From contig JBGTSF010000024.1 of assembly GCA_041940425.1 (NCBI GenBank), positions 1 through 64,000 of the forward strand: a stretch of DNA of 64,000 bases, read 5' to 3'. Below, one piece after another: positions 23,670 to 32,051 of this stretch; within the stretch, counting starts at the first letter, position 1, and each line of letters opens with the position of its first letter. The notes under the pieces are model-generated. The model saw only the letters and a list, made by a program, of their open reading frames with translations, was not told the origin of the DNA and did no database searches. The position numbers were made by a program, and so were the translations under genes. The stretch is from DATHTS01 sp041940425 (GTDB lineage Bacteria > Acidobacteriota > Blastocatellia > Pyrinomonadales > Pyrinomonadaceae).

Positions 23670-23720
23670 ATTAAACTTTTATTCGTATCCTAACATCATA
23701 GGTTTCAAAGGAGAATAGCC

Positions 23721-24617
23721 ATGCCAATTAAAAATTTAGTATTAACGATTATTTTTCTTGGAATACTTGCTTACGACATGTCAGCTATTTGTGATGAGAC
23801 CGGAAGTTATAATGCAATATGGACAATTCAAGCACGAGAGCGAGAAAATAGCCGCGAAGAAAGAAAAAAATACTATAAAACTCTGAATAAAGAAGAGAGA
23901 GTAAGAATTAGTGATTTTGAGATTTATCCTACGGATTTAATGATATGCGGTATGGGATTTTCAAACGGCTTAGGTAAAATTCATGTCAATGGAAAAGCCG
24001 GTTTTATAAACACTGAAGGAAAAATCGTTATTCGACCGCAATTCAAAAATGCCGGAAGATTTTCTGAAAATCTTGCGCCTGTCGAGACTAAAAACGGCAA
24101 ATGGGGCTTTATTAATAAAAAAGGAGAAATGGTAATCCAACCGGAATTCGATTGGGCTTTGATCTTTCGTGAGGGTTTGGCATTGATTCAAATTAATAAA
24201 AAATGGGGTTTTATCAATTCTGCCGGGAAAATTGTCGTAGAACCGCAATTCGACCACGCTGATAGTTTTTCGGAAGATTTGGCTCATGTTCAAATTTTTC
24301 GTGAGAAATGTTATTCGGGCTATATTGATAAAAATGGAAATTGGGTAATACAACCGATTTTCAACGGCGGAACAGATTTTAATAATGGAGAGGCAGTTGC
24401 CGATTTAGATGTTGTTGATAATAAAGGTAATTACAAATATACCGAATGTTATTTGATTAATACATCAGGAAAAAAATTAAAAGAACTCGAAACCTGTTCA
24501 AGACCTATAAAATCTCCAAATCTTTTGGATGCGACCGACATTGATTTGTTTTTTGACGAATACAAAACAGGTTATAAAAACAAAGCCGGAAAAGTTGTTT
24601 GGAAACCGACGAAATAG
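23721..24617 (+). CDS. WG-repeat protein, probably exported
   Basis: 298 residues. The N-terminus (IKNLVLTIIFLGILAYDMSA) is a signal peptide or anchor. At least five WG-type repeats follow, each with a GFIN..GK.VI.PQF core, for example KWGFINKKGEMVIQPEF and KWGFINSAGKIVVEPQF. WG repeats form beta-rich modules of unknown function. AAGGAG precedes the start. The gene is clearly more AT-rich than its neighbours and lies between pheS and pheT, suggesting a later insertion. It is followed without spacing by the next gene. Confidence 0.85.
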   Translation: MPIKNLVLTIIFLGILAYDMSAICDETGSYNAIWTIQARERENSREERKKYYKTLNKEERVRISDFEIYPTDLMICGMGFSNGLGKIHVNGKAGFINTEGKIVIRPQFKNAGRFSENLAPVETKNGKWGFINKKGEMVIQPEFDWALIFREGLALIQINKKWGFINSAGKIVVEPQFDHADSFSEDLAHVQIFREKCYSGYIDKNGNWVIQPIFNGGTDFNNGEAVADLDVVDNKGNYKYTECYLINTSGKKLKELETCSRPIKSPNLLDATDIDLFFDEYKTGYKNKAGKVVWKPTK

Positions 24618-24923
24618 ATGGGATGGGCGACACCGTACATTGCAAAATTGAAAAACGGCGAATCCGTTTCGTTTCGACCGCGCGGGCATTCGATGAAAGG
24701 CAAGATCGAATCAGGACAGCTTTGCACCGTTGAACCGATTGCGGATTGTTCAATTTTGCAGAAGGGCGACATTGTTTTGTGTAAGGTGAACGGCAATGAT
24801 TATCTGCATTTGATAAAAGCGATTCAAGGAAAACGGTTTCAGATCGGCAATAATCGTGGGTTGATTAATGGATGGGTTGGAACAAATTCAATTTTCGGAA
24901 AACTCGTAAAGGTTGAAGATTAA
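24618..24923 (+). CDS. S24/S26-like (LexA/signal-peptidase fold) protein
   Basis: 101 residues. VSFRPRGHSMKGKIESGQLCTVEP matches the nucleophile strand of S24/S26 peptidases (Ser in GHSM), followed by GDIVLCKVNGNDYLHLIKAI, where the general-base Lys would lie, and GNNRGLINGWV. There is no DNA-binding domain and no transmembrane helix. The start directly follows the upstream stop, so translation is coupled with the WG gene. The fold assignment is fairly safe. The activity is uncertain: it might be a stand-alone peptidase-like domain. Confidence 0.65.
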   Translation: MGWATPYIAKLKNGESVSFRPRGHSMKGKIESGQLCTVEPIADCSILQKGDIVLCKVNGNDYLHLIKAIQGKRFQIGNNRGLINGWVGTNSIFGKLVKVED

Positions 24924-24935
24924 AATTATTTTGAG

Positions 24936-26375
24936 ATGAAAATTCTCGTGACAGGCGCGACAGGTTATATCGGCGGACGTTTGATTCCCGAACTTTTGAA
25001 AAAGGGTTACAAAGTTCGGGCGTTTGCGCGTGATCCGAAGCGTCTGCGCGGAAAAAAATGGTTCGATGAGGTTGAGATTGCCGAGGGCGATCTGGCGGAT
25101 ATCGAAACTATAAAAAATGCATTAAAAGATTGCGACGCGGCTTATTTTCTCGTTCACGCGATGTATGCGGGCGATGATTTTGCTGAAAGGGAAAAACGAT
25201 TTGCCGAAAATTTTGCCGAAGCCGCGCGGGATTTGAAGAAGGTGATTTATCTCGGCGGACTTTTACCTCAAGACGATGCCAGCGAACATCTCGAAAGCCG
25301 CGCGATGGTCGGCGAGATTCTTAGAAATAACGGCAACGCGACGGAATTACGCGCCGGTCCGATCATCGGTTCGGGTTCGGCTTCATTCGAAATGGTTCGG
25401 TATCTGACCGAAAGAATTCCGGTGATGATCGTGCCAAGATGGGTTAAAAATCCGGTTCAGCCGGTCGCGGTCAGAAATGTAATTGAATATTTGGTCGAAG
25501 CGGTTGAGAAAAAACCGCTCGGCATTGTCGAGATCGGCGCGGATGTTCTGCCGTTTCGCGGTATGATGGAAACTTTCGCCGAAGTGCGCGGTTTGAAGCG
25601 AATTTTAATTCCGGTTCCGGTTTTAACGCCTCTGCTTTCGGGTTTATGGGTTGGATTGGTTACGCCGATTCCGAATTCGCTCGCCGTTCCGTTGGTCAAG
25701 GGAATTATTCATCCGGTCTTAGCCGATACAAAAAAAGCCGAAGAGAATTTTCCCGAAATTTATCTTTTGCCATACAAAGAAGCCGTAATGCGCTCGCTTT
25801 CAAAAATTGACGAAGGCGCGACGGAAACGCGCTGGACGAGTTCGCTCGGCAAAGGTAAAACTTATCGTCTGACCGACAAGGAAGGATTGATCAAAGAAGT
25901 CCGTTCGGTTGAAACGACGGCGAAACCCGCTTCGGTTTATAAAAGTTTTACGAGCATCGGCGGCGAAAAAGGGTGGCTGACCTGGAATTGGGCGTGGAAA
26001 CTTCGCGGACTGTTGGATTCGATCATCGGCGGTCCCGGACTTTCGCGCGGTCGGCGGCATCCGACCGAAGTAAATATCGGAGAAGCTCTCGATTTCTGGC
26101 GCGTCGAAGATTTGGAGGAAAACAAATTTATTCTTCTTCGCGCCGAGATGAAAGTTCCCGGTCGCGCCTGGCTCAGATTTGAAGCGTTTCCGAAAAACGG
26201 GAAAACCGAATTAGTGCAAACCGCGATTTTCGCCCCGAAAGGCTTGTTCGGATTTTTATACTGGTATGCCTTTTACCCGGCGCATTTTTTTATTTTCCGG
26301 CAGATGGTCGAACGAATCGCGCTCGGAGCTGAAGCAATAGAAAGCGACGTTTCACAAATTCCCGAAACGGTTTGA
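24936..26375 (+). CDS. SDR-family epimerase/reductase with DUF2867 C-terminal domain
   Basis: 479 residues. An N-terminal NAD(P)-binding Rossmann domain has ILVTGATGYIGGRLIPELL and an atypical-SDR pattern (AYFLVHAM, VIYLGGLLP). From about residue 330 the C-terminus matches DUF2867 (LDFWRVEDLEENKFILLRAEMK, WLRFEA, GLFGFLYWYAFYPAHFFIF). Such two-domain proteins are common in soil bacteria and of unknown substrate. It starts 12 bases after the S24-like gene and ends 18 bases before pheT, so it is in the same transcript. Confidence 0.88.
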   Translation: MKILVTGATGYIGGRLIPELLKKGYKVRAFARDPKRLRGKKWFDEVEIAEGDLADIETIKNALKDCDAAYFLVHAMYAGDDFAEREKRFAENFAEAARDLKKVIYLGGLLPQDDASEHLESRAMVGEILRNNGNATELRAGPIIGSGSASFEMVRYLTERIPVMIVPRWVKNPVQPVAVRNVIEYLVEAVEKKPLGIVEIGADVLPFRGMMETFAEVRGLKRILIPVPVLTPLLSGLWVGLVTPIPNSLAVPLVKGIIHPVLADTKKAEENFPEIYLLPYKEAVMRSLSKIDEGATETRWTSSLGKGKTYRLTDKEGLIKEVRSVETTAKPASVYKSFTSIGGEKGWLTWNWAWKLRGLLDSIIGGPGLSRGRRHPTEVNIGEALDFWRVEDLEENKFILLRAEMKVPGRAWLRFEAFPKNGKTELVQTAIFAPKGLFGFLYWYAFYPAHFFIFRQMVERIALGAEAIESDVSQIPETV

Positions 26376-26393
26376 TTTTTTTGAAATTATTTT

Positions 26394-28484
26394 ATGAATA
26401 TAAGTTATAACTGGCTAAAAGATTTGGTCGAATTCGACCTGCCGCCGCAGGAATTGGCGCAAAAATTGACGAATGCGGGTTTGGCAGTCGAAGGAATCGA
26501 AGAAGAAGGCGGCGATTTTGTTTTCGACATTGACCTGACATCGAATCGCGGCGATTGTCTTTCGCATCTCGGCGTTGCGCGGGAAATAACCGCGATTATT
26601 CAAGATTCAAGATTTCAGATTCAAGATTCTTCAAAGAATCTTGAATCTGAAATCTTAAATCCTAAATTGGTAACAATCGAGGATTCGGATTTATGTTACC
26701 GCTTTACGGGGCGAATTATCCGCAATGTCAAAATCGCGCCCTCGCCCGAATGGCTGGTGAAAAGATTGGAAGCGGTCGGTGAGCGTTCGATCAATAATGT
26801 CGCCGACATTACGAATTATGTAATGCTCGAACTCGGCAATCCGATGCACGCATTCGATCTGCAAAAACTCAAGGAAAACCGCATCGTCGTCCGCCGCGCA
26901 AGACCGGGCGAAACCATTCAAACGCTTGATGAGGTCGAACGCAAACTCGATGAAACGATTCTGGCGATCTGCGATGCGGAAAAGCCGGTTGCGGTGGGCG
27001 GCGTGATGGGCGGATTCGAGTCTTCGATCACGGATGAAACGACCGATGTTTTACTCGAAGTCGCGTATTTTGACCGCGATTCGATCCGGCAAACTTCACG
27101 CAGGCTGAACCTGACGACCGAGGCGAGCTATCGTTTTGAACGCGGAGTTGATATCGAAAATCTGATCCGCGCTTCAGACCGCGCCACCGAACTCATCTCC
27201 AAACTCGCGGGCGGCGAAGCGGGTGAATTTGTGGACGTTTACCCGACAAAATTTGAGCCGAACGAAATCGAATCGAAAGATATTCGACACTCTGTTAAAA
27301 GACTAACCGGGTTAGAAGTCGAAACGGAAGAAATTTTGAGAATCTTAAACGCGCTCGGCATTAAAGAAAAAAACTCAGCACCCAGCATCCAGCACTCAGC
27401 ACTTTTCGTCTCGCCGAGTTGGCGGCACGACATCGCTATCGAAGAAGACCTTGTTGAAGAAGTTGCGAGAATATACGGTTACGATAAAATTGCCGAAGAA
27501 CTTCCGCCGGCGTTCGGCGCAGGCGAATACCAGCCGAATGAAATGCGGAAATTTCATCTGCGGCAGACGCTCGCCAACATCGGTTTTGACGAGGCGATTT
27601 CGTATAGTTTTATTGACACTAAAGCGGACGAAAAATTTGATTTGATTCCTGACTTTGTTTCTGAAAATCTGGACGAAAAATTTGTTTCTCTGCGCGATTC
27701 GATCATCGAAGGCGCAACAAGAATGCGACCGACATTGATTTCCGGTTTGCTCGATGCCGTTCGCACAAATCTCAATTACAATCGCCGAAATGTCCGGCTT
27801 TTCGAGATCGGAAAAGTTTTCGCCGCCTCAAGTAAAGAAAACGATCTGCCCGTCGAACGCGAACTATTCGCGCTGGTTTTAACGGGTAATGAAACGTTTC
27901 AAAATAAAGCGTCGGCAGTTCGTGAATTCGATTTTTACGATGCTAAAGGCGCGCTCGAATGCGCGGCTGACGCGCTGAATATTCACGCTCTCGAATTTTC
28001 CCCGGTCGAAGCCAAACACCTCAGAAAAGGTCAAGCAGCGTCCGTTTTCTATAAAAATAAAAAGGTCGGAACGATCGGGCGTATATCTGATGAGATTGCG
28101 CAGACTTACAAATTCAAACAGCCGGTTTTCATAGCGGAAATTGATCTCGAAACAGTTCTCACGGACGGCGCGCAGGAAGTTTTTTATCGTCCGCTTCCGG
28201 TATTTCCTTCGATTCAGAGAGACGTTTCTCTGGTCGTCAAACGAAATAAAACTTTTGCCGATATAAAGAAATTTATCGAATCGCAAAATTATGAACTTTT
28301 GAAAAAAACCGAATTTGTTGACATTTACGAAGGCAAAGGAATGGCGGATGATGAACGCTCTTTAACTATCAGATTCGAGTATCGGAGCCATGAGCGCACT
28401 CTTTTAGAAGAAGAAATTGATACCGTTCATAAAGGAATTATTAAATCGGTTGAAGAAAAATTCGACGCGAAACAAAGAGCATAA
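26394..28484 (+). CDS. pheT: Phenylalanyl-tRNA synthetase beta subunit, lacking the OB tRNA-binding domain
   Basis: 696 residues. B1 begins MNISYNWLKDLVEFDLPPQE and runs straight from GLAVEGIEEE into FDIDLTSNRGDCLSHLGVAR. The EMAP/OB-type tRNA-binding domain, normally about 110-120 residues at this point, is absent. The B3/B4 editing domain, B5 (EIESKDIRHSVKRLTGLEV), catalytic-like core and C-terminal anticodon domain (PVFPSIQRDVSLVVKRN) remain. Two tandem-heptamer inserts lie in frame: QDSRFQIQDSSKNLESEILN (26601-26663) and SAPSIQHSA (27374-27402). It is the last gene of the operon. Confidence 0.93.
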   Translation: MNISYNWLKDLVEFDLPPQELAQKLTNAGLAVEGIEEEGGDFVFDIDLTSNRGDCLSHLGVAREITAIIQDSRFQIQDSSKNLESEILNPKLVTIEDSDLCYRFTGRIIRNVKIAPSPEWLVKRLEAVGERSINNVADITNYVMLELGNPMHAFDLQKLKENRIVVRRARPGETIQTLDEVERKLDETILAICDAEKPVAVGGVMGGFESSITDETTDVLLEVAYFDRDSIRQTSRRLNLTTEASYRFERGVDIENLIRASDRATELISKLAGGEAGEFVDVYPTKFEPNEIESKDIRHSVKRLTGLEVETEEILRILNALGIKEKNSAPSIQHSALFVSPSWRHDIAIEEDLVEEVARIYGYDKIAEELPPAFGAGEYQPNEMRKFHLRQTLANIGFDEAISYSFIDTKADEKFDLIPDFVSENLDEKFVSLRDSIIEGATRMRPTLISGLLDAVRTNLNYNRRNVRLFEIGKVFAASSKENDLPVERELFALVLTGNETFQNKASAVREFDFYDAKGALECAADALNIHALEFSPVEAKHLRKGQAASVFYKNKKVGTIGRISDEIAQTYKFKQPVFIAEIDLETVLTDGAQEVFYRPLPVFPSIQRDVSLVVKRNKTFADIKKFIESQNYELLKKTEFVDIYEGKGMADDERSLTIRFEYRSHERTLLEEEIDTVHKGIIKSVEEKFDAKQRA
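26601..26663. repeat. In-frame heptamer array with perfect 23-bp inverted repeat in pheT
   Basis: Nine 7-nt units: CAAGATT-like words, then their reverse complements. Arms 26609-26631 and 26634-26656 are exact reverse complements with a 2-base centre. The array codes for 21 residues that sit in a variable region between the B1 and B3/B4 domains. Confidence 0.92.
27374..27402. repeat. Heptamer repeat in pheT (CTCAGCA type)
   Basis: Four tandem 7-mers, CTCAGCA, CCCAGCA, TCCAGCA and CTCAGCA, in coding sequence. The same word family (CAGCACT) occurs in the copper ATPase gene at 44922. Confidence 0.88.
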
Positions 28485-28488
28485 TAAA

Positions 28489-28602
28489 TGCCGGGAGCGG
28501 AGGCATCCTTGCCTGCGTAAACGCGAAAGCATTCAAGATTCTTTTATGAAATTCCGAATTTTTTTCGCGCCGCAGCAAACAGGGATGCCTGCGCTCCCGG
28601 CA
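28489..28602. repeat. REP-like palindromic element between convergent genes
   Basis: Outer arms TGCCGGGAGCG (28489-28499) and CGCTCCCGGCA (28592-28602) are perfect complements. Inside, AGGCATCC (28501-28508) faces GGATGCCT (28583-28590). GC-rich arms enclose an AT-rich centre. It fills the gap between pheT and the PP2C gene, with T runs at its right edge, so it may also end transcription. Confidence 0.85.
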
Positions 28603-28617
28603 AAAATCTTTTTTGAT

Positions 28618-30201
28618 TCATTGAATGCCTGCTCCGTTGACTTCTCCACTAGGCGGTTGAACCGTATTTACAGAAGAATTTGACGCACTGTTTGTGTTTT
28701 GATCCTGGCTGTTAGGCAGTTCTTTTTCAAATTCCCTGATCGAAAACTGACCGTTGATAACCGCAAGTCCCAAAGCAATGTCGGTCGCAAGAATTTTCTC
28801 GTTTTCCTTATCAGCCATTGCCAGTCTGTTTTTTGCCTCGGTAAAATTTTTTCTGGCTTCGGGATAGTTTTTAAGCATCAGATTGGCGCGACCAAGAACG
28901 TAAAACTCTTCGGGCGAATTTGCGATATTCTGCATTGTTTTGATCGTCGCTTCCGGCTGTTCGTCAGCCCTCGCCACTAAATTTATAAAAGTATCCCTTT
29001 CGGTATTTTGATTTTCAGGGGTGTTGACGATCGGCGGAGTAACTTCAGCCGCTTGATTTTTCGTGTAATAATAAAATCCCGCCGCGCCGATTACCGCGCC
29101 TAATAACAAAAGTGCCAGACCGCCGATAATTTTACCAAAAACTCCGTTTCCAGAACCTTCCTTTTCGTATGAAATTTCTACCTGTTTTTTCTCGTCCGAG
29201 CCAGGTTTTTCAAAAGAAAAATCCTCCGGCGCGGAGATTGATCCGGTCGTATCTATTTTCGGTTGAGCCGATGGAACGGCAATGTCGCTTTCCGACAATT
29301 TTCGTGTTTCATAATTTTGCCCGGTAAAATTTTGCTGAGAATTTTGAGTTTCAAAATTCGCCGAATCTGAAAATCCGGCGGTTGCCGCCATCGGTTGGCG
29401 GGCGGCTGCAACCGTGTCCTGTTCATAATCCGCCGGTTCTTTTTCCACGGCTTCGCCCGCTTCCAAAACGCGAACGATGACGGCGGTCAGATTGTCTTCC
29501 GCGCCGCGCTCGTAACAGATTTCTTTCATTCTTTGGCAGATTTCGTTGGGTTGATGGGCTGAAAATAAAAGCACGTTCAGCTCATCGTCAGTAATGTGCC
29601 GCGTGATGCCGTCCGAACAGATCAGAAAAGTCGTGTTCGGGTCAATCATGATCGTCTTCAGATCAACCTCGACGGTCGGTTCTGCGCCGAGCGCGCGGCT
29701 GATGATATTTCTGCTCGGATGTGTAGCGGCTTGTTCGGGTGTCATCCGTCCGGCACGGACTTCTTCCTCGACGACCGAATGATCCTGTGTCTCCCGATAT
29801 AGAGTTCCGTTGCCGTCTATCCGGTAAAGCCGCGAATCGCCGACATGACCGATGGTTGCGATATTTCCGCTCAAATGAAGCGCGACGACGGTCGTCGCCA
29901 TCGTCGAAAGCTGCGGCAGTTCGTTTGACATTTGAAAGATCGCTTCATTCGCCCGTTCGATGGCGGTTTGCATTACTTCCTCGGCATCGCCGGGACTGGA
30001 GAGGTTGACAAACGCTTCGCCGATAATTTCCATCGCCATCTGCGACGCGACATCCCCGGCTTGCGCTCCGCCGACACCGTCCGCCACGGCAAAAATTCCA
30101 CTGTCATTTATCTCCAAAAATGAATCTTCGTTTTCGGGACGTTTTTCGCTCAAACCTCTGTCGCTGATCGCTGCTGAAATTATCTGTAAATCATTACGCA
30201 T
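28618..30201 (-). CDS. Membrane-anchored PP2C-type Ser/Thr phosphatase
   Basis: 527 residues. The N-terminal PP2C domain (1-245) has RPENEDSF, FAVADGVGGAQAGDVAS, GHVGDSRLYRID and ICSDGITRHITDDE, with the metal-binding aspartates. A linker leads to one transmembrane helix (IIGGLALLLLGAVIGAAGFY), then a TPR-like helical domain outside the membrane. The architecture and neighbours (rodA, pbpA, fhaA) match the mycobacterial PstP locus. It should reverse Ser/Thr kinase phosphorylation, possibly by the kinase encoded at 40716. It is the last gene of the minus-strand cluster, 161 bases after rodA. Confidence 0.93.
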   Translation of the reverse strand: MRNDLQIISAAISDRGLSEKRPENEDSFLEINDSGIFAVADGVGGAQAGDVASQMAMEIIGEAFVNLSSPGDAEEVMQTAIERANEAIFQMSNELPQLSTMATTVVALHLSGNIATIGHVGDSRLYRIDGNGTLYRETQDHSVVEEEVRAGRMTPEQAATHPSRNIISRALGAEPTVEVDLKTIMIDPNTTFLICSDGITRHITDDELNVLLFSAHQPNEICQRMKEICYERGAEDNLTAVIVRVLEAGEAVEKEPADYEQDTVAAARQPMAATAGFSDSANFETQNSQQNFTGQNYETRKLSESDIAVPSAQPKIDTTGSISAPEDFSFEKPGSDEKKQVEISYEKEGSGNGVFGKIIGGLALLLLGAVIGAAGFYYYTKNQAAEVTPPIVNTPENQNTERDTFINLVARADEQPEATIKTMQNIANSPEEFYVLGRANLMLKNYPEARKNFTEAKNRLAMADKENEKILATDIALGLAVINGQFSIREFEKELPNSQDQNTNSASNSSVNTVQPPSGEVNGAGIQ

Positions 30202-30224
30202 AAATTTTTCTCCAACCGCTATTG

Positions 30225-30348
30225 AAGTGGAAAAGTGGAAAAGTGAAAATGTGAAAAAGTAATATCAGATAGCTTATCAAGTGTCTTGAAGAAAGAAATT
30301 ATTTGGTAACCGCCGATAACATTTTCATTTTTTAACATTTTCACTTTT
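30225..30348. repeat. Octamer words and distant inverted repeat between rodA and PP2C genes
   Basis: Four 8-nt units (AAGTGGAA, AAGTGGAA, AAGTGAAA, ATGTGAAA; 30225-30256). A 14-base arm, 30239-30252, is exactly complementary to 30335-30348. It lies in the leader of the PP2C gene. Confidence 0.8.
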
Positions 30349-30362
30349 AAACTTTAAAAAAT

Positions 30363-32039
30363 CTAACTTTCGACATTAGACAATTCGCTTTGCAGTCTGT
30401 CAACCGCGTTACGGTGAGAAAACGCCATCAGCATTCCAAGCATTACAAAACTCGTTATCAAGCTGAAACCGCCGTGACTGACAAACGGCAGGGTGATGCC
30501 CGTCATCGGCAAAGCGCGGGTGATGCCGCCCATATTGACCAGCGCCTGAAAACCGATAAACGCCGCCAGCCCGACCGCGCAGAGTTTGCTGAACATATCG
30601 CGCGAATCGAGCGCGGTTCTGATTCCCGCGCTGACGAATACGATTAGCGCAAAGATTATCAACAAACCTCCTAAAAGTCCAAGTTCTTCGGCAATCGCCG
30701 CATAGATATAATCGGAATCAGCAACCGGAATGAGTTCGACAAAACCGAGTCCGAGACCGCGCCCGGTCATTCCGCCGGAATGAACGCCGAAGGTCGCCTG
30801 CGCAGGCTGAAAGGCGAGGATGTCAAACCACGCGTCAACATTGATCGAACGCTGAAGATTCGGGTCTTCTTCGAGCATTTGCGGAATTTCAGGATTCTTC
30901 TCGACGAGTTTTTTGTAATAATCCTGATAATCCGATTTCCACCAGCCGGTTTCCGGTATCGGCGGATTAAAACCGTCGAGCCACAGATGGAATCTCTGCT
31001 GTATGCGGTTCGGCAAAATCGTTTTGACGGGTTTTGCCATAGTCGGAAGGAGCGGAATATTTTCCTGGGTTTTCGTCGGCAAAGCTCCGACAACCAGAAT
31101 ACTGACCAGTAAAACCACGCTTCCGATCAGAACGAATCTCTGCGGCAGACGGCGCACGGCGACCAGATACAGCGTTACGTAAACCGCGCTGAAAACCATC
31201 ATCTGCCCGAAATCTTTCAGAACGAAAAACGGGAAAAACGGCAGAACCGCCATAAACACCAGCGGGACAACGTCTTTCGCGCGCGGAATTCCCCAATATG
31301 TCCGCGCCAGATTTTTATAAAGCACTGCAAGAATCGCCGCAAAACCGATGAGAAACGGAATTTTCGCCGGTTCCCAGGGCGTCATATTGGCGATAGATTT
31401 TCCCGCGCTCGATGTAATCGCCGCAAGCATCAGCGGCACCAGCGTTAGTAAAACTATCAGAAAACCGTTTTTCTTTAAAAGAGTTAAAACATCATCGCGG
31501 CGGAGCAAAATTATGACGGCTATCAAACCGATTATGCCCAGAATCGGATTGATGGTTTTGCCGGAAAACAAAACTTCGGACATTCCTTCTTCCGCCGGAC
31601 GCGGCGTTTCCTTTGAAAGGTCAACCGGCGACGGCGGCGTGGCGGGCAAGCCCATCATCTGTTTTTTTTCGGCTGAATAATTTTCCTGTATGTAATGAAG
31701 CTGGAGAGTTTTGATTTTCTGCTGTCGGGCTTCCGCTTTGTTTTGGCGAGAAGTGTATTCGGGATCGCTGAACAGGCGATACTGCGTAGTCAGACCAATC
31801 GAAAAAAGCAAAACCGCGCTCGTGTATAAAACCCAGCTTCCCTTATATCTCAAAAACCTCTTTAGGAAAATCGGCAAAATTGCCAGAAATGCCAGAAGTA
31901 AAATATTTCGTCCGCCCGTCAACCACGAAGTTTCATAACCCCGAATTAACGCGCCGTAATAAATTGAGTAATGTCCGATCGCCGTCAATCCGACGATCAA
32001 AAGTAAAATAAAAAAATGTGTTGATGCGCGACTTTGCAT
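30363..32039 (-). CDS. rodA: SEDS peptidoglycan glycosyltransferase (RodA/FtsW family)
   Basis: 558 residues with about 10-12 membrane segments. Diagnostic parts are FVLKDFGQMMVFSAVYVTLY (the catalytic Asp region), SDYIYAAIAEELGLLGGLL and LPMTGITLPFVSHGGFSLIT. SEDS proteins polymerise lipid II and work with a class B PBP, which is encoded just upstream (12-base gap). A long insertion of ~60 polar residues (around SRQNKAEARQQKIKTLQ) sits in an early loop, and another extracytoplasmic loop is large. The protein is longer than E. coli RodA (370). The assignment to RodA rather than FtsW rests on the neighbourhood. Confidence 0.92.
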   Translation of the reverse strand: MQSRASTHFFILLLIVGLTAIGHYSIYYGALIRGYETSWLTGGRNILLLAFLAILPIFLKRFLRYKGSWVLYTSAVLLFSIGLTTQYRLFSDPEYTSRQNKAEARQQKIKTLQLHYIQENYSAEKKQMMGLPATPPSPVDLSKETPRPAEEGMSEVLFSGKTINPILGIIGLIAVIILLRRDDVLTLLKKNGFLIVLLTLVPLMLAAITSSAGKSIANMTPWEPAKIPFLIGFAAILAVLYKNLARTYWGIPRAKDVVPLVFMAVLPFFPFFVLKDFGQMMVFSAVYVTLYLVAVRRLPQRFVLIGSVVLLVSILVVGALPTKTQENIPLLPTMAKPVKTILPNRIQQRFHLWLDGFNPPIPETGWWKSDYQDYYKKLVEKNPEIPQMLEEDPNLQRSINVDAWFDILAFQPAQATFGVHSGGMTGRGLGLGFVELIPVADSDYIYAAIAEELGLLGGLLIIFALIVFVSAGIRTALDSRDMFSKLCAVGLAAFIGFQALVNMGGITRALPMTGITLPFVSHGGFSLITSFVMLGMLMAFSHRNAVDRLQSELSNVES

Positions 32040-32051
32040 TTCTGAAAAATT

